Shown: one piece after another, positions 1 through 8,010 of the stretch
How positions within the stretch are numbered: the stretch's first letter is position 1
How the letters are laid out: every line of letters starts with the position of its first letter
Notes under the pieces: generated by a model
What the model was told of the DNA's origin: nothing
Seen by the model: the letters and a program-made list of their open reading frames with translations, nothing else
Database searches by the model: none
Translations under genes and position numbers: made by a program
NCBI GenBank assembly: GCA_022846095.1
Contig: AP025583.1
Span: 3,435,279 to 3,499,278 of the forward strand
Reading direction: 5' to 3'
Origin: Oscillospiraceae bacterium
Lineage (GTDB): Bacteria > Bacillota > Clostridia > Oscillospirales > Oscillospiraceae
DNA: 64,000 bases

Positions 1-876
1 GGGCCGGTCCCGGAAGAGCTCCCGCAGGTTGCGGGTCACGGCCAGGCGGATGTCGGTATCCACGTTAATTTTACCGATGCCGCAGGGGATGGCCGCCTTC
101 AGCTCCTCCTTGGAGATGCCGTGGGCATTTTGAACGTCGCCCCCCAGGGCGTTGATCTCGTCCACGATATAGCGGGGCACGGTGGAGGAGCCGTGGGAGA
201 CCAGCGTCCCCCGGATGCCCTCGTGGTTCATGCACTCCCGGATGGCGGTGGGGATCTCCCGGCGCAGCTTCACGTCCTTCCCCTTGCTGGCCCCGTGCAT
301 GGTGCCGTAGCTGATGGCCAGGGCGTCCACCCCGGTCTTTTGGAAGAACTCGATGGCGGAGAGGGGGTTGGTGTAGGTGGAGTTGGCGGCAAAGACGTGA
401 TCCTCCACCCCCGCCAGCACGCCTAGCTCCCCTTCCACGCTCACGCCCCGGGCGTGGGCGTACTTGACCACCTCGCGGGTCAGCTCAACGTTCTCCCCGA
501 AGGGCAGGGAGGAGCCGTCGATCATCACCGAGGTGTAGCCCCCCTCGATGGCGGCCGCGCAGGAGTCGAAGTTCTTGCCGTGGTCCAGGTGGAGCACCAC
601 GGGGATGGGGGAGTGCCCGGCGTACTTCTTCACCGCGTCGGCGATGTTCCTCGCGCCAATCTTCTTGTCCTCCAGGGTGGCGTTCTGGAAGTCGGCGCGC
701 CCGCCCATAAAGCCGTTGGCCAGATCCGCGCCCTGGAGGATGGCGGGGGAGCGGAACAGCTCGTGGACCTCGATGACGGCCTTGGCCTGGCAGACCGCGT
801 TGACGTTGAACGCCCCCTGGGCGTAGCCGTATCGGACCGTGGCGTCCAGCACCGGACGCATTGGAATCAAAGGCAT
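1..876 (-). CDS. fba: Class II fructose/tagatose-bisphosphate aldolase (3' end beyond window)
   Basis: Reverse-strand frame entering the window edge; only the N-terminal 292 codons are visible. The start is the ATG at 876, preceded by AAGGAG. The protein begins MPLIPMRPVLDATVRYGYAQ and shows the class II aldolase core: GAFNVN near residue 22, the catalytic/zinc stretch VVLHLDHG at 93-100, and the Gly-rich segment with SYGTMHG near 190. Class II aldolases split fructose-1,6-bisphosphate (or tagatose-1,6-bisphosphate) to triose phosphates using Zn. The start lies only 5 bp beyond the nagA stop, so it is probably the last visible gene of the kinase-regulator-nagB-nagA operon. It could feed glycolysis from amino sugars. 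Fructose versus tagatose specificity cannot be told from this part. Confidence 0.9.
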   Translation of the reverse strand, partial: MPLIPMRPVLDATVRYGYAQGAFNVNAVCQAKAVIEVHELFRSPAILQGADLANGFMGGRADFQNATLEDKKIGARNIADAVKKYAGHSPIPVVLHLDHGKNFDSCAAAIEGGYTSVMIDGSSLPFGENVELTREVVKYAHARGVSVEGELGVLAGVEDHVFAANSTYTNPLSAIEFFQKTGVDALAISYGTMHGASKGKDVKLRREIPTAIRECMNHEGIRGTLVSHGSSTVPRYIVDEINALGGDVQNAHGISKEELKAAIPCGIGKINVDTDIRLAVTRNLRELFRDRP

Positions 877-881
877 AATAA

Positions 882-2045
882 TTACTCCTTGTTATAGACT
901 ATCCCCCCGCCCACGGCGGTGCGGACCACGTTGTATTCCCCGTCCAGCAGGACGAGGTCGGCGTCTTTGCCCACGGCGATCTCCCCCCTGTCCGTCCAGC
1001 CCATCAGGGCGGCGGGGTTGGCGCTGAGCAGGGGGGAAACCCCCTCTGGGCCGCGGCCTGTAAAGGCCATCAGATTGCGCAGGGCCTGGGCCATGGTGAG
1101 GGTGGAGCCCGCCCGGACGCCGTTTAAGAGCTTGGCGTCCCCGTCCTCCACCACCACGTCGTTGACTCCCAGCTTGTACCGCCCGTCGGGCAGGCCCGCG
1201 GCCATGATGGAGTCGGTCACCGCCACCACCCGGCCGTACCCCTTGGCTTTCAGGTAGAGCCGCACGGTGCCGGGGTGGAGATGCCGCCCGTCGCAGATGG
1301 CCTCCACGTACACGCCGCTCTCCAGCGCCGCGCCGAAGATGGCCGGGTCGTGCTGGTGGAAAAGCCGCATGGCGTTGCCCAGGTGGGTGGCGGAGCGCAC
1401 CCCCGCCGCCACGCAGGCCATGGCCGCGTCGTATCCCGCGCCGCTGTGCCCCATGGCGCAGACCATGCCCAGCTCCCCGGTCAGGCGGGGGATGAGCGCC
1501 GCCGCGCCGGGGATCTCGGGGGACAGGGTCACGTACTTTACATGCCCCCCCGCCGCGCGCTGGTACTCGGCAAAGAGGCTAAAGTCCGCCTCCTGCATCA
1601 GCAGATGCTCCGGCATGGCCCCCTTGTACTCGGCGGACAGGCAGGGCCCCTCCAGGTGGATGCCCAGCAGGGCCGCCCCGCCGTAGGGCCCGCCCTCGAT
1701 GACCTGCCGGGCCGCCTCGATGCATTTAAGGGTCTGCTCCCGGGTGTCGGTGAGGATGGAGCACAGCCACCCCGTCACCCCCTGGGAGGCGAAGAAGCGC
1801 CCGATGGTCCGCAGGCCCTCCGCGTCGGCGGCGTTCACGTCCACCCCGGCGGCCCCGTGGGTGTGCAGATCCAGAAAGCCGGGCAGGAGAATGCCCCCCG
1901 CGCAGTCTACCTCGGGTAATTTTTTGTCGTTGCAATACGCTTCGGAGAGGGAAACCACCCTCCCCCGCTCCACCGCCACGTCCAGGCGGCGGAGGCTCCC
2001 CCCGGCCAGGACGCGGCCGCCCTTCCAATATCCGCTGTTCTCCAT
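882..2045 (-). CDS. nagA: N-acetylglucosamine-6-phosphate deacetylase
   Basis: 387 aa, the usual length for NagA. It removes acetate from GlcNAc-6-P to give glucosamine-6-P in the cytoplasm. The amidohydrolase metal motif HTHG is at residues 61-64 (GFLDLHTHG), followed by the family segments LGIHLEGP, the metal-binding H of AMGHSGA, and THLGNAM (THLFNAM in typical NagA). A C-terminal AVGKDADLVLLDG stretch closes the composite beta-sandwich. It begins 3 bp after the nagB stop, so the two are co-transcribed and act in sequence. Small-molecule control is not visible; the operon starts with a two-component system. Confidence 0.95.
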   Translation of the reverse strand: MENSGYWKGGRVLAGGSLRRLDVAVERGRVVSLSEAYCNDKKLPEVDCAGGILLPGFLDLHTHGAAGVDVNAADAEGLRTIGRFFASQGVTGWLCSILTDTREQTLKCIEAARQVIEGGPYGGAALLGIHLEGPCLSAEYKGAMPEHLLMQEADFSLFAEYQRAAGGHVKYVTLSPEIPGAAALIPRLTGELGMVCAMGHSGAGYDAAMACVAAGVRSATHLGNAMRLFHQHDPAIFGAALESGVYVEAICDGRHLHPGTVRLYLKAKGYGRVVAVTDSIMAAGLPDGRYKLGVNDVVVEDGDAKLLNGVRAGSTLTMAQALRNLMAFTGRGPEGVSPLLSANPAALMGWTDRGEIAVGKDADLVLLDGEYNVVRTAVGGGIVYNKE

Positions 2046-2048
2046 GGC

Positions 2049-2864
2049 CTAATAGGGCCTCTGGGCCGCGTTGGCGTTGACGTAGAGCAGCGCGTCCGGG
2101 TGGTTCTGGGCCAGGGTGGCCGGGAAGGAGGCGGACACCTCGCCGTAGGCCGCCCGGCGGCAGACGGCCCGGTGCCAGTCGCGGAAAACGGCCAGGCGCA
2201 GCTTCCCGGCGGAGAGGATCTCCTTCATGCCCACGGTGACGCATTTGCGGGGCATATCCTCCACCGCGCCGCCCAGATCCCCGATGGCGTTGACCGCCCG
2301 GGTCTCGGGGGAGATGTCCAGCACCCGGGTGGGCAGCAGGGCGAATTCCTCGGGGGACAGGCCGCTCTGTGGTTCGTTGAAGGCCAGGTGGCCGGTGATG
2401 CCGATGCCGCCGAAGCACACGTCCACCCCGCCCAGCCTGTCGATGACCTCCTGGACGCGGCCGGGGCGCTCGGGGTCGGGGAAAATCCGCTGCTCAGGGG
2501 GGATCACCAGCGCCGGGTCGATCCTGCCGTAGACCTCCCGGTCCATGAAGCCCCGGAAGGAGAGCTTGCTCCCCTTGTCAATCCATTTGCCGTCATCGGT
2601 GAGGTACTCGTCCATGTTGATGAACCAGCAGTTTTTCAGGCTCAGCTTTTCGCGGTTCACCAGGCGCACGAAGATGGGGTACTGCCCCACCGGCCCCACC
2701 GGGACGATAAAGACGGTGCGCCGCCCGGCGGCGTTGTTCCTCTGAATCTCGCGGACCATCTCCAGGGCCAGTTCGTAAAAGACCTCGCCGGAGTCCCCCA
2801 GCTTGAGGATGGGCAGCTTCGCCCCCTCCCCCAGGCGCTCCGCGGGGATGTGATAGTATTCCAT
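2049..2864 (-). CDS. nagB: Glucosamine-6-phosphate deaminase-family protein
   Basis: 271 aa. Family role: isomerises and deaminates glucosamine-6-P to fructose-6-P and ammonia. Visible are the phosphate-binding region VPVGPVGQYP, the WFINMDEY segment that carries the catalytic Asp in NagB enzymes, and GIGITGHLAFNEP. The sequence is somewhat divergent from classical NagB: the N-terminal sugar-binding region has VGPVGQYP where GlxTGxTP is usual. A related sugar-phosphate isomerase/deaminase activity is therefore possible. It follows the response-regulator stop by 16 bp and carries its own ribosome site (GAAGGAGGTACC before the ATG). Confidence 0.85.
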   Translation of the reverse strand: MEYYHIPAERLGEGAKLPILKLGDSGEVFYELALEMVREIQRNNAAGRRTVFIVPVGPVGQYPIFVRLVNREKLSLKNCWFINMDEYLTDDGKWIDKGSKLSFRGFMDREVYGRIDPALVIPPEQRIFPDPERPGRVQEVIDRLGGVDVCFGGIGITGHLAFNEPQSGLSPEEFALLPTRVLDISPETRAVNAIGDLGGAVEDMPRKCVTVGMKEILSAGKLRLAVFRDWHRAVCRRAAYGEVSASFPATLAQNHPDALLYVNANAAQRPY

Positions 2865-2880
2865 AGGGTACCTCCTTCGG

Positions 2881-3561
2881 TTACTGGAACAGATGCTCCA
2901 GGTTCATCTGCCGGATCATCTGCACGATTTCCTTACTTCTGGAGCAGCCGAACTTGTTCAGCAGCCCCTTGATCTGGGTCTTGACGGTGACCACCTCCAC
3001 GCAGCGCAGCCGGGCGATCTCCGCCACCTTCCTGTCCTGGAGCAGCAGCCGCACCAGCTCGTGCTCCGCCGGGGTGAGCCGGGCCACGTTGTTGATGAAA
3101 AAGATGAGGGACCGCTCGCTGCGCCGCAGCCGGGCGTACTCCTGCATGACGGTCTGCTGCACCCGGGGCTCCAGCTCGGCCCGGCCCTGGTGGGCCCGGC
3201 GGATGTGCTCCAAAAGGCGCTCCTCCTCGCAGCCCTTCACCACGTAGTCCACCGCGCCGGTGCCCATGGCGCTGGTGATCATCTCGTCGGTCTCGTGGGC
3301 GGTGAGGAAGAGGATCTTGACCCCCGGGTCCCGGGCCAAAATGACCTCGGCGGCCCGGATGCCCGCGTCGGTGGTCTCCATCTCGATGTCCATGAGGATC
3401 ACGTCGCAGGGGGTCTGGCCGCTCAGGCGGACGATCTCCTCCCCCGTTGCTGCCGCGCCCACGATCTCCATGTCCGCCTGGGCGTCCACCGTATCGCAGA
3501 AATCCTCCCGCAGCAGGGACATATCCTCCGCCACCATGACGCGGATTTTTGGTTCCTCCAT
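2881..3561 (-). CDS. Response regulator, REC plus HTH
   Basis: 226 aa, starting MEEPKIRVMVAEDMS. The receiver domain occupies about residues 6-125, with the acidic pair E12/D13, phospho-acceptor D58 in VILMDIEM, the switch Thr in LFLTAHE, and the conserved Lys in VVKGCEEE. The C-terminal third (LTPAEHELVRLLL...VVTVKTQIKGLLNKFG) is a LuxR/NarL-like helix-turn-helix. The start overlaps no other gene and is 5 bp downstream of the kinase stop, so the two form a pair. Its placement directly ahead of nagB and nagA suggests that it controls amino-sugar use, but that is inference from gene order. An open frame reads further upstream, but that part is an out-of-frame shadow of the kinase. Confidence 0.9.
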   Translation of the reverse strand: MEEPKIRVMVAEDMSLLREDFCDTVDAQADMEIVGAAATGEEIVRLSGQTPCDVILMDIEMETTDAGIRAAEVILARDPGVKILFLTAHETDEMITSAMGTGAVDYVVKGCEEERLLEHIRRAHQGRAELEPRVQQTVMQEYARLRRSERSLIFFINNVARLTPAEHELVRLLLQDRKVAEIARLRCVEVVTVKTQIKGLLNKFGCSRSKEIVQMIRQMNLEHLFQ

Positions 3562-3566
3562 TGCGC

Positions 3567-5072
3567 TCACTCCCTCTCGGACGGGTCGTAAAGTGGAAGC
3601 ATGATAAAAAAGCTGGTGCCGTTCTCCCCGGTCTCCAGCCGCAGCCGGCCCAGGTGGCTGCGCACGATCTTGCGCACATAGTACAGCCCCATGCCCCAGT
3701 TGTAGTTGGTGTTCTTGCTGGTAAAGAAGGGGTCGTAGATCTTCCCCTGGCGCTCGGGCGGGATGCCGGGGCCATTGTCCCGGATCTCCAGCACCGTCCA
3801 CATCCGCTCGGCGGTGCACCGCAGGCACACGCGGGGCTCCTCCCGCCCGGCCTGGAGCGCGGCCTCGTACCCGTTGCACAGCAGGTTGCACACCGCCTCC
3901 CCCAGGTGGCCCGCGTCGGCCAGCACCAGCCGCCCGGTCTCCAGCTCCAGCGTTACCGCCTGGTCGGGGTACTTGCCGTGGAAGCGCTCCACCGCAGACT
4001 CCGCCACCGCCCCCACGGTGACCGGGGTGAGGGAGATGGCGTTGTTCTTCACCGTGCGGTAGAGCTCGTCCATCCGCCCCAGCATGCCCTCGTTCAGGCT
4101 GTTGAGGGCCTGCGCGCACGCGCGCACCCCCTCCAGGTCCGGCGGCTCGGCGGCCAGGGCGCGGGAGAGCTTCTTGTGCAGCACCCGGCTGGAGAGGAGC
4201 TGGTTTTTGATCCCGTGGACAAAGACCGAGATGCCCATCCCCGCCGCGTCGAACTTGCGCTGGAGGATCAGGTCCTGCTTGTCGTCGTCGTAGTCGATCT
4301 GGGTATAGCGCACCATGCCGTAGCTGCCCAGGATGACGAAGAAAACCGTGCACAGGCCCAGCACCACCCAGCCCAGGGCGGGCAGCGTGGGGCTGATGTA
4401 GCTGGTCACCCCCAGGCGGATATACTCGGAGATGAACATGTTGTAGATCTGGGCCGGGTCCTTGGTGGCGTAGAGCAGGTAGAGGGCCGAGATGCTGGCG
4501 AAGGAGAGCAGCACGTAGCGGAAGCTGCGCCGGAACATGGGCATGGTGGTGGCCCGGTACTCCTGGAACAGCAGGACCAGGGCCAGCACCAGGTAGAGCA
4601 CGATCCAGGCCATGGAGATGCGCATGGTCTGGGGCAGCAGCCAGAACCGCCCCCGCACCACCGTGCGGAACACGCCGGGGTAGTAGTAGACCAGCGAGAG
4701 CAGGGGCACCACGCAGGCCGCCAGGCGCAGTGGCTTGAGCCGGCGGCGCACGGCGCTTATCATGGTGGTCTCCAGCGCGGCAAACAGGGCGAACAGGGGG
4801 AAGAGGCAGCGCCCCACAGCCACCAGATAGCCCAGCTTATCCATGGACAGGGGCAGGTACTGCAGCCAGGTCTGGAGGGCGGGGGCCAGGAAGAGGAAAA
4901 CCCGCTGCTTGGCCGCCGTTCCGCCCATTTTTGCGATATAGATGACCACCCCCGTGAGCATGACGGAGTTGGACAGGCTCATGCCCAGCAGGGACAGGGA
5001 CAGGGAGTCCCTGCGCCGCGCCGCCACGATGACCGAGGTGGCCAGGCACAGGAAGAGCACGATAATCAGCAC
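3567..5072 (-). CDS. Membrane sensor histidine kinase
   Basis: 501 aa with a GTG start at 5072, preceded by a G-rich Shine-Dalgarno stretch. The first 245 residues form about seven hydrophobic segments. A short linker leads to the H-box FVHGIKNQLL with His at about residue 286. The C-terminal HATPase has the N-box NLLCNGYEAAL, G1 EIRDNGPGI, and G2 NWGMGLYYV. The predicted partner is the adjacent response regulator. The stimulus is unknown; the multi-pass sensor without an extracellular domain suggests a membrane-linked or small lipophilic signal. It opens an operon running kinase, regulator, nagB, nagA, aldolase. A promoter of good quality lies directly upstream. Confidence 0.9.
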   Translation of the reverse strand: MLIIVLFLCLATSVIVAARRRDSLSLSLLGMSLSNSVMLTGVVIYIAKMGGTAAKQRVFLFLAPALQTWLQYLPLSMDKLGYLVAVGRCLFPLFALFAALETTMISAVRRRLKPLRLAACVVPLLSLVYYYPGVFRTVVRGRFWLLPQTMRISMAWIVLYLVLALVLLFQEYRATTMPMFRRSFRYVLLSFASISALYLLYATKDPAQIYNMFISEYIRLGVTSYISPTLPALGWVVLGLCTVFFVILGSYGMVRYTQIDYDDDKQDLILQRKFDAAGMGISVFVHGIKNQLLSSRVLHKKLSRALAAEPPDLEGVRACAQALNSLNEGMLGRMDELYRTVKNNAISLTPVTVGAVAESAVERFHGKYPDQAVTLELETGRLVLADAGHLGEAVCNLLCNGYEAALQAGREEPRVCLRCTAERMWTVLEIRDNGPGIPPERQGKIYDPFFTSKNTNYNWGMGLYYVRKIVRSHLGRLRLETGENGTSFFIMLPLYDPSERE

Positions 5073-5105
5073 GCCGCGTCCCCCCTGTCATAAACTCAAT
5101 GGTCT

Positions 5106-5134
5106 ATTATACCCCCGCCCGGCCCGGACGTAAA
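5106..5134 (-). promoter_or_regulatory. Promoter for the kinase-nag operon
   Basis: Reverse strand: TTTACG at 5134-5129 and TATAAT at 5111-5106 with a 17-bp spacer, about 35 bp ahead of the kinase GTG. Consensus-like but not experimentally known. Confidence 0.6.
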
Positions 5135-5137
5135 GAG

Positions 5138-5171
5138 CGCCGGGGCTCCGCCAAAATACGGAGCCCCGGCG
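5138..5171 (-). terminator. Terminator-like hairpin after the ABC substrate-binding gene
   Basis: A 13-bp perfect inverted repeat CGCCGGGGCTCCG with an 8-nt loop lies just beyond the substrate-binding protein stop. The following reverse-strand bases (CTCTTTACG) are only moderately U-rich. Confidence 0.6.
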
Positions 5172-5186
5172 GGACGGGATTGCTGT

Positions 5187-6281
5187 TTACTTGGAGGCCT
5201 GGTAGGCGGCGTAGCCGTCGGCCATCACGTCGAAGAGCACGTAGTTGTCCACGGGCACGGGGTCGGTGATGCGGCCGCTGTCAATGAACACCTGCTGCTG
5301 GTTCTCGTAGTAGCTGCGGTAGGTGTCGATGTTGCCGGCGATGTCCACGGCGCCCTGCCAGTCGCCCTCACCGGTGCTGGCCAGCATGGTGTCCTCGGGC
5401 AGCTCCAGCTTCTTGGCCAGGAGCTTGGCGACCTCGTCGATGTTGGCGGCGCGGTAGGCGTTGGCCTTGTAGATGGCCTCGGAGAAGCGGACCAGGATGT
5501 CCCGGTGGGCCTCGGCGTAGCCGTTGGTGGTGATGAAGCTGGAGGGGAAGGTGACCTTATCCACGTAGGTGGCGTTGTCGGCGATGGTGACGTAGTCGTC
5601 GCCCAGGGCCTGCTTGATGGTGACGGTGCCGGGGCTCCAGGTGGCGCAGGCGTCGACCTGGCCGGAGGACATGGCGGTGACGATGCCGTTGGCGTCCATC
5701 TCCACGGTGTTCACGTCGTCCATGGTCAGGCCAGCATCGGCCAGGGCCAGCTGGAGCAAAACCTCGGAGGAGGTGCCGGTGGACATGGCAATGGTCTTGC
5801 CCTTCAGGTCGGCGGCGCTGGTGACGCCCTTGGCCTTGTTGCCCACCACGGCGTCGGCCAGAGAGGTCTGGTCCATCTGGAAGATCACGGCCTGGCCCTC
5901 GATGCACAGGGCGTGGGCGCCGTGGCCGATCTGGGAGATGTCGATGTCGCCGGAGGCCATGGCCGCGATTTCGGCGGGGCCGCCCTGGAACTGGGTGGTC
6001 TCCACGGTGAGGCCCACCTCCTCAAAGTAGCCCTGCTCGATGGCGGTGAAGAGGGAGCTGGCGGAGCCCAGGTTGGGCATGTAGGCCACGCGCACGGTGG
6101 CGGGCTCGTAGCTGGGGGCCGCGGGCGTCTCAGGCGCGGCGGGCTCGGTGGCCGGGGCGGGGGTGGCGGGCGCGGGGGTCGCCGGGGCGGGGGTGGCGGC
6201 GTTCCCGCCGCCGCCGCAGGCCGCGAGGGAGAGCACAAGGCCGCAGGCCAGGGCCAGAGCGATGAGTTTCTTTTTCATCAT
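5187..6281 (-). CDS. ABC transporter substrate-binding lipoprotein (NitT/TauT/SsuA type)
   Basis: 364 aa. The start is the ATG at 6281 (MMKKKLIAL), chosen for the AGGAGG eight bases upstream; an open frame continues 14 codons further but has no ribosome site. It has a lipoprotein signal peptide with lipobox LAAC near residue 21, then a TPAPATPAP repeat linker, then a periplasmic-binding fold (VRVAYMPNLGSA, GDIDISQIGHG, KGKTIAMSTGTSSEVLL). Family members bind sulfonates, taurine, nitrate, bicarbonate or thiamine precursors; the ligand here cannot be deduced. It is the last gene of the permease-ATPase-binding protein operon. Confidence 0.9.
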   Translation of the reverse strand: MMKKKLIALALACGLVLSLAACGGGGNAATPAPATPAPATPAPATEPAAPETPAAPSYEPATVRVAYMPNLGSASSLFTAIEQGYFEEVGLTVETTQFQGGPAEIAAMASGDIDISQIGHGAHALCIEGQAVIFQMDQTSLADAVVGNKAKGVTSAADLKGKTIAMSTGTSSEVLLQLALADAGLTMDDVNTVEMDANGIVTAMSSGQVDACATWSPGTVTIKQALGDDYVTIADNATYVDKVTFPSSFITTNGYAEAHRDILVRFSEAIYKANAYRAANIDEVAKLLAKKLELPEDTMLASTGEGDWQGAVDIAGNIDTYRSYYENQQQVFIDSGRITDPVPVDNYVLFDVMADGYAAYQASK

Positions 6282-6330
6282 AAATCCTCCTGTAATCAAT
6301 TTGATATAACCGGTATCCTCCACCGGGTAA

Positions 6331-7122
6331 TCACTTGCGCACGGCCAGGTACTCCTGGTAGACCTGGCTCCAGATGTGGTTTTTCAGCTCCAGGAACCGG
6401 GGGCTCATTTTCGTCTCCTGGTCGCGGGGATAGGGGATGTCGATGTCCACGATGTCCTTCACACGGCCCGGGCGGGCGCTCATGATGACCACGCGCTGGG
6501 CCAGGATGATGGCCTCCTCCACATCGTGGGTGATGAAGAAGCAGGTCTTCTGCTCCTTCTCCCAGGTCTCCAGCAGCTCCTGCTGCAGCTGGGTGCGGGT
6601 CTGGGCGTCCAGGGCGCCGAAGGGTTCGTCCATCAGCAGCACCTTGGGGTTGACCGCGTAGGCGCGGGCGATGGCCACGCGCTGCTTCATGCCGCCGGAG
6701 AGCTCCTTGGGGTAGGCCTTGGCGAATCCCTCCAGGTCCACCATCTTTAAGTACTTCTGCGTCAGTTCCTCGCACTCCTCCCGGCTCTTACCCTGGAGCT
6801 TGAGGCCGAACTGCACGTTCTTCTCCACCGTCAGCCAGGGGAACAGGGCGTACTGCTGGAAAACCACGCCCCGGTCCGGGCCGGGTCCGTCCACCTCGCT
6901 GCCGTCCACGTAGACGTGGCCCTCGGTGGGGGTGTCCAGGCCGCCGATGATGTTGAGCAGGGTGGACTTGCCGCAGCCCGAGGGGCCCACCACGCACACG
7001 AACTCGTTCTCGTGTATGTCCATCTCCACGCCGTTCAGCGCCACGATCTCGCCGTTGCGGCCGTTGAACTTCTTGACCACGCGGTCGATGTGGACCTTTA
7101 CTGCACCGCTGTCTCCTGCCAT
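6331..7122 (-). CDS. ABC transporter ATPase (NitT/TauT family)
   Basis: 263 aa. Walker A GPSGCGKST near residue 45, Q-loop FQQYALFPW, signature LSGGMKQRVAIARA, Walker B VLLMDEPFGALD, and H-loop FFITHDVEEA. The sequence matches the SsuB/TauB/NrtD class that energises uptake of small anions. Its start lies inside the 3' end of the permease gene (25-bp overlap), consistent with translational coupling. The C-terminal tail PRFLELKNHIWSQVYQEYLAVRK is typical of this subfamily. Confidence 0.93.
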   Translation of the reverse strand: MAGDSGAVKVHIDRVVKKFNGRNGEIVALNGVEMDIHENEFVCVVGPSGCGKSTLLNIIGGLDTPTEGHVYVDGSEVDGPGPDRGVVFQQYALFPWLTVEKNVQFGLKLQGKSREECEELTQKYLKMVDLEGFAKAYPKELSGGMKQRVAIARAYAVNPKVLLMDEPFGALDAQTRTQLQQELLETWEKEQKTCFFITHDVEEAIILAQRVVIMSARPGRVKDIVDIDIPYPRDQETKMSPRFLELKNHIWSQVYQEYLAVRK

Positions 7123-7877
7123 CCCGTGAGCCTCCTCTCCATAAATTTCACAATCTGCTCAAACAGCAGCCCGATAATACCCACCACGATGATGCCCATC
7201 AGTACGGTGCCCATGTCCAGGCTACCGCTGGAACGCTGGATCATGGTGCCCAGGCCCTTGGACGCGCCGGTCAGCTCGGCGGCGATCAGGGTGGTCAGGG
7301 CCACCGAGAGGCCCAGCCGCGTGGCCACCAGGATAAAGGGGGTCGAGGCCGGGATAACCACCTTGAAGAAGATGTCCCGCTCCTTTGCGCCCAGCACCCG
7401 GGCCGCCTTCAGCAGCGTGGTGTCCACACCCTTGACGCCCTGGTAGATGGTGACCACCATGGTCAGGAAGCAGGCGATGAACAGCACGATGATCTTGGAG
7501 GGCTCGCCCACGCCGGCGCCCACGATGACCAAGGAGATGTAGGCCAGCGGCGGGATGTTGCGTACAAACTGGATCCAGGGCTCCACCACGTGGCGGAAGG
7601 GCTCGTACCACGCCATCAGGAAGGCCACGGGGATAGAGGCCACGAAAGCCAGACCAAAGCCGCAGATTACCCGGAACAGGCTGGCGCCCACGTGCACCCA
7701 CAGGGTTCCGTCGGCTGCTTTTGCCAGGAAGCGTTCGCCTGTCTTGGCGGGGGTGGCAAATACCAAGGGCCACATCTTCGACGCTAAAAGCCACAGGCAA
7801 ATCGCGGCCGCGAAGGAGATGAGCAGCCACACCCAATTGGGCACCTTGCTCCAGAAGGACGATTTCTTGATTCTCAT
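7098..7877 (-). CDS. ABC transporter permease (NitT/TauT family)
   Basis: 259 aa with about six membrane segments and the BPD-transp-1 coupling motif around AARVLGAKERDIFFKVVIPASTP. It begins MRIKKSSFW, with AAAAAGGAGG upstream of the ATG at 7877. It is the first gene of the three-gene uptake operon. The promoter region (TATACT at 7912-7907) carries an inverted repeat that may be an operator. The substrate is unknown. The neighbouring operon handles carnitine-like compounds, but this permease family is not the classic betaine/carnitine OpuC family, so no link is claimed. Confidence 0.9.
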   Translation of the reverse strand: MRIKKSSFWSKVPNWVWLLISFAAAICLWLLASKMWPLVFATPAKTGERFLAKAADGTLWVHVGASLFRVICGFGLAFVASIPVAFLMAWYEPFRHVVEPWIQFVRNIPPLAYISLVIVGAGVGEPSKIIVLFIACFLTMVVTIYQGVKGVDTTLLKAARVLGAKERDIFFKVVIPASTPFILVATRLGLSVALTTLIAAELTGASKGLGTMIQRSSGSLDMGTVLMGIIVVGIIGLLFEQIVKFMERRLTGWQETAVQ

Positions 7878-7932
7878 CGCTTTTGAGCCTCCTTTTTCTT
7901 GCCCTCAGTATAACCAAACCGGCCGGTCTGGA

Positions 7933-7957
7933 AAAGTATGAACTTTTCTCATACTTT
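7933..7957. promoter_or_regulatory. Inverted repeat upstream of the ABC operon
   Basis: AAAGTATGA (7933-7941) and TCATACTTT (7949-7957), a perfect 9-bp inverted repeat with a 7-bp gap. It overlaps where the -35 element of the permease promoter should lie (TATACT at 7912-7907 on the minus strand). Candidate repressor or activator site; no regulator gene is adjacent. Confidence 0.45.
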
Positions 7958-7972
7958 CCCCGCCGGACATAA

Positions 7973-8002
7973 GGAGGCCCCGGACCGTGGTCCGGGGCCT
8001 CC
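7973..8002 (-). terminator. Hairpin after the phosphofructokinase gene
   Basis: GGAGGCCCCGGACC / GGTCCGGGGCCTCC, a 14-bp perfect stem with a 2-nt loop, immediately downstream of the phosphofructokinase stop on the minus strand. No long U-tract follows, so it may stabilise the 3' end as much as terminate. Confidence 0.6.
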
Positions 8003-8010
8003 CGCTGTAT

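Noticed and set aside
3549-5093. Plus-strand open frame of 514 codons opposite the sensor kinase
   Set aside because: His/Gln/Gly/Pro-rich composition typical of the antisense of G+C-rich genes; the kinase on the other strand is clear.
5187-7877. Assignment of the ABC transporter to taurine or sulfonate uptake, or to carnitine
   Set aside because: The family is clear but no sulfonate-degrading genes are near and the family is not that of known carnitine importers; ligand left open.
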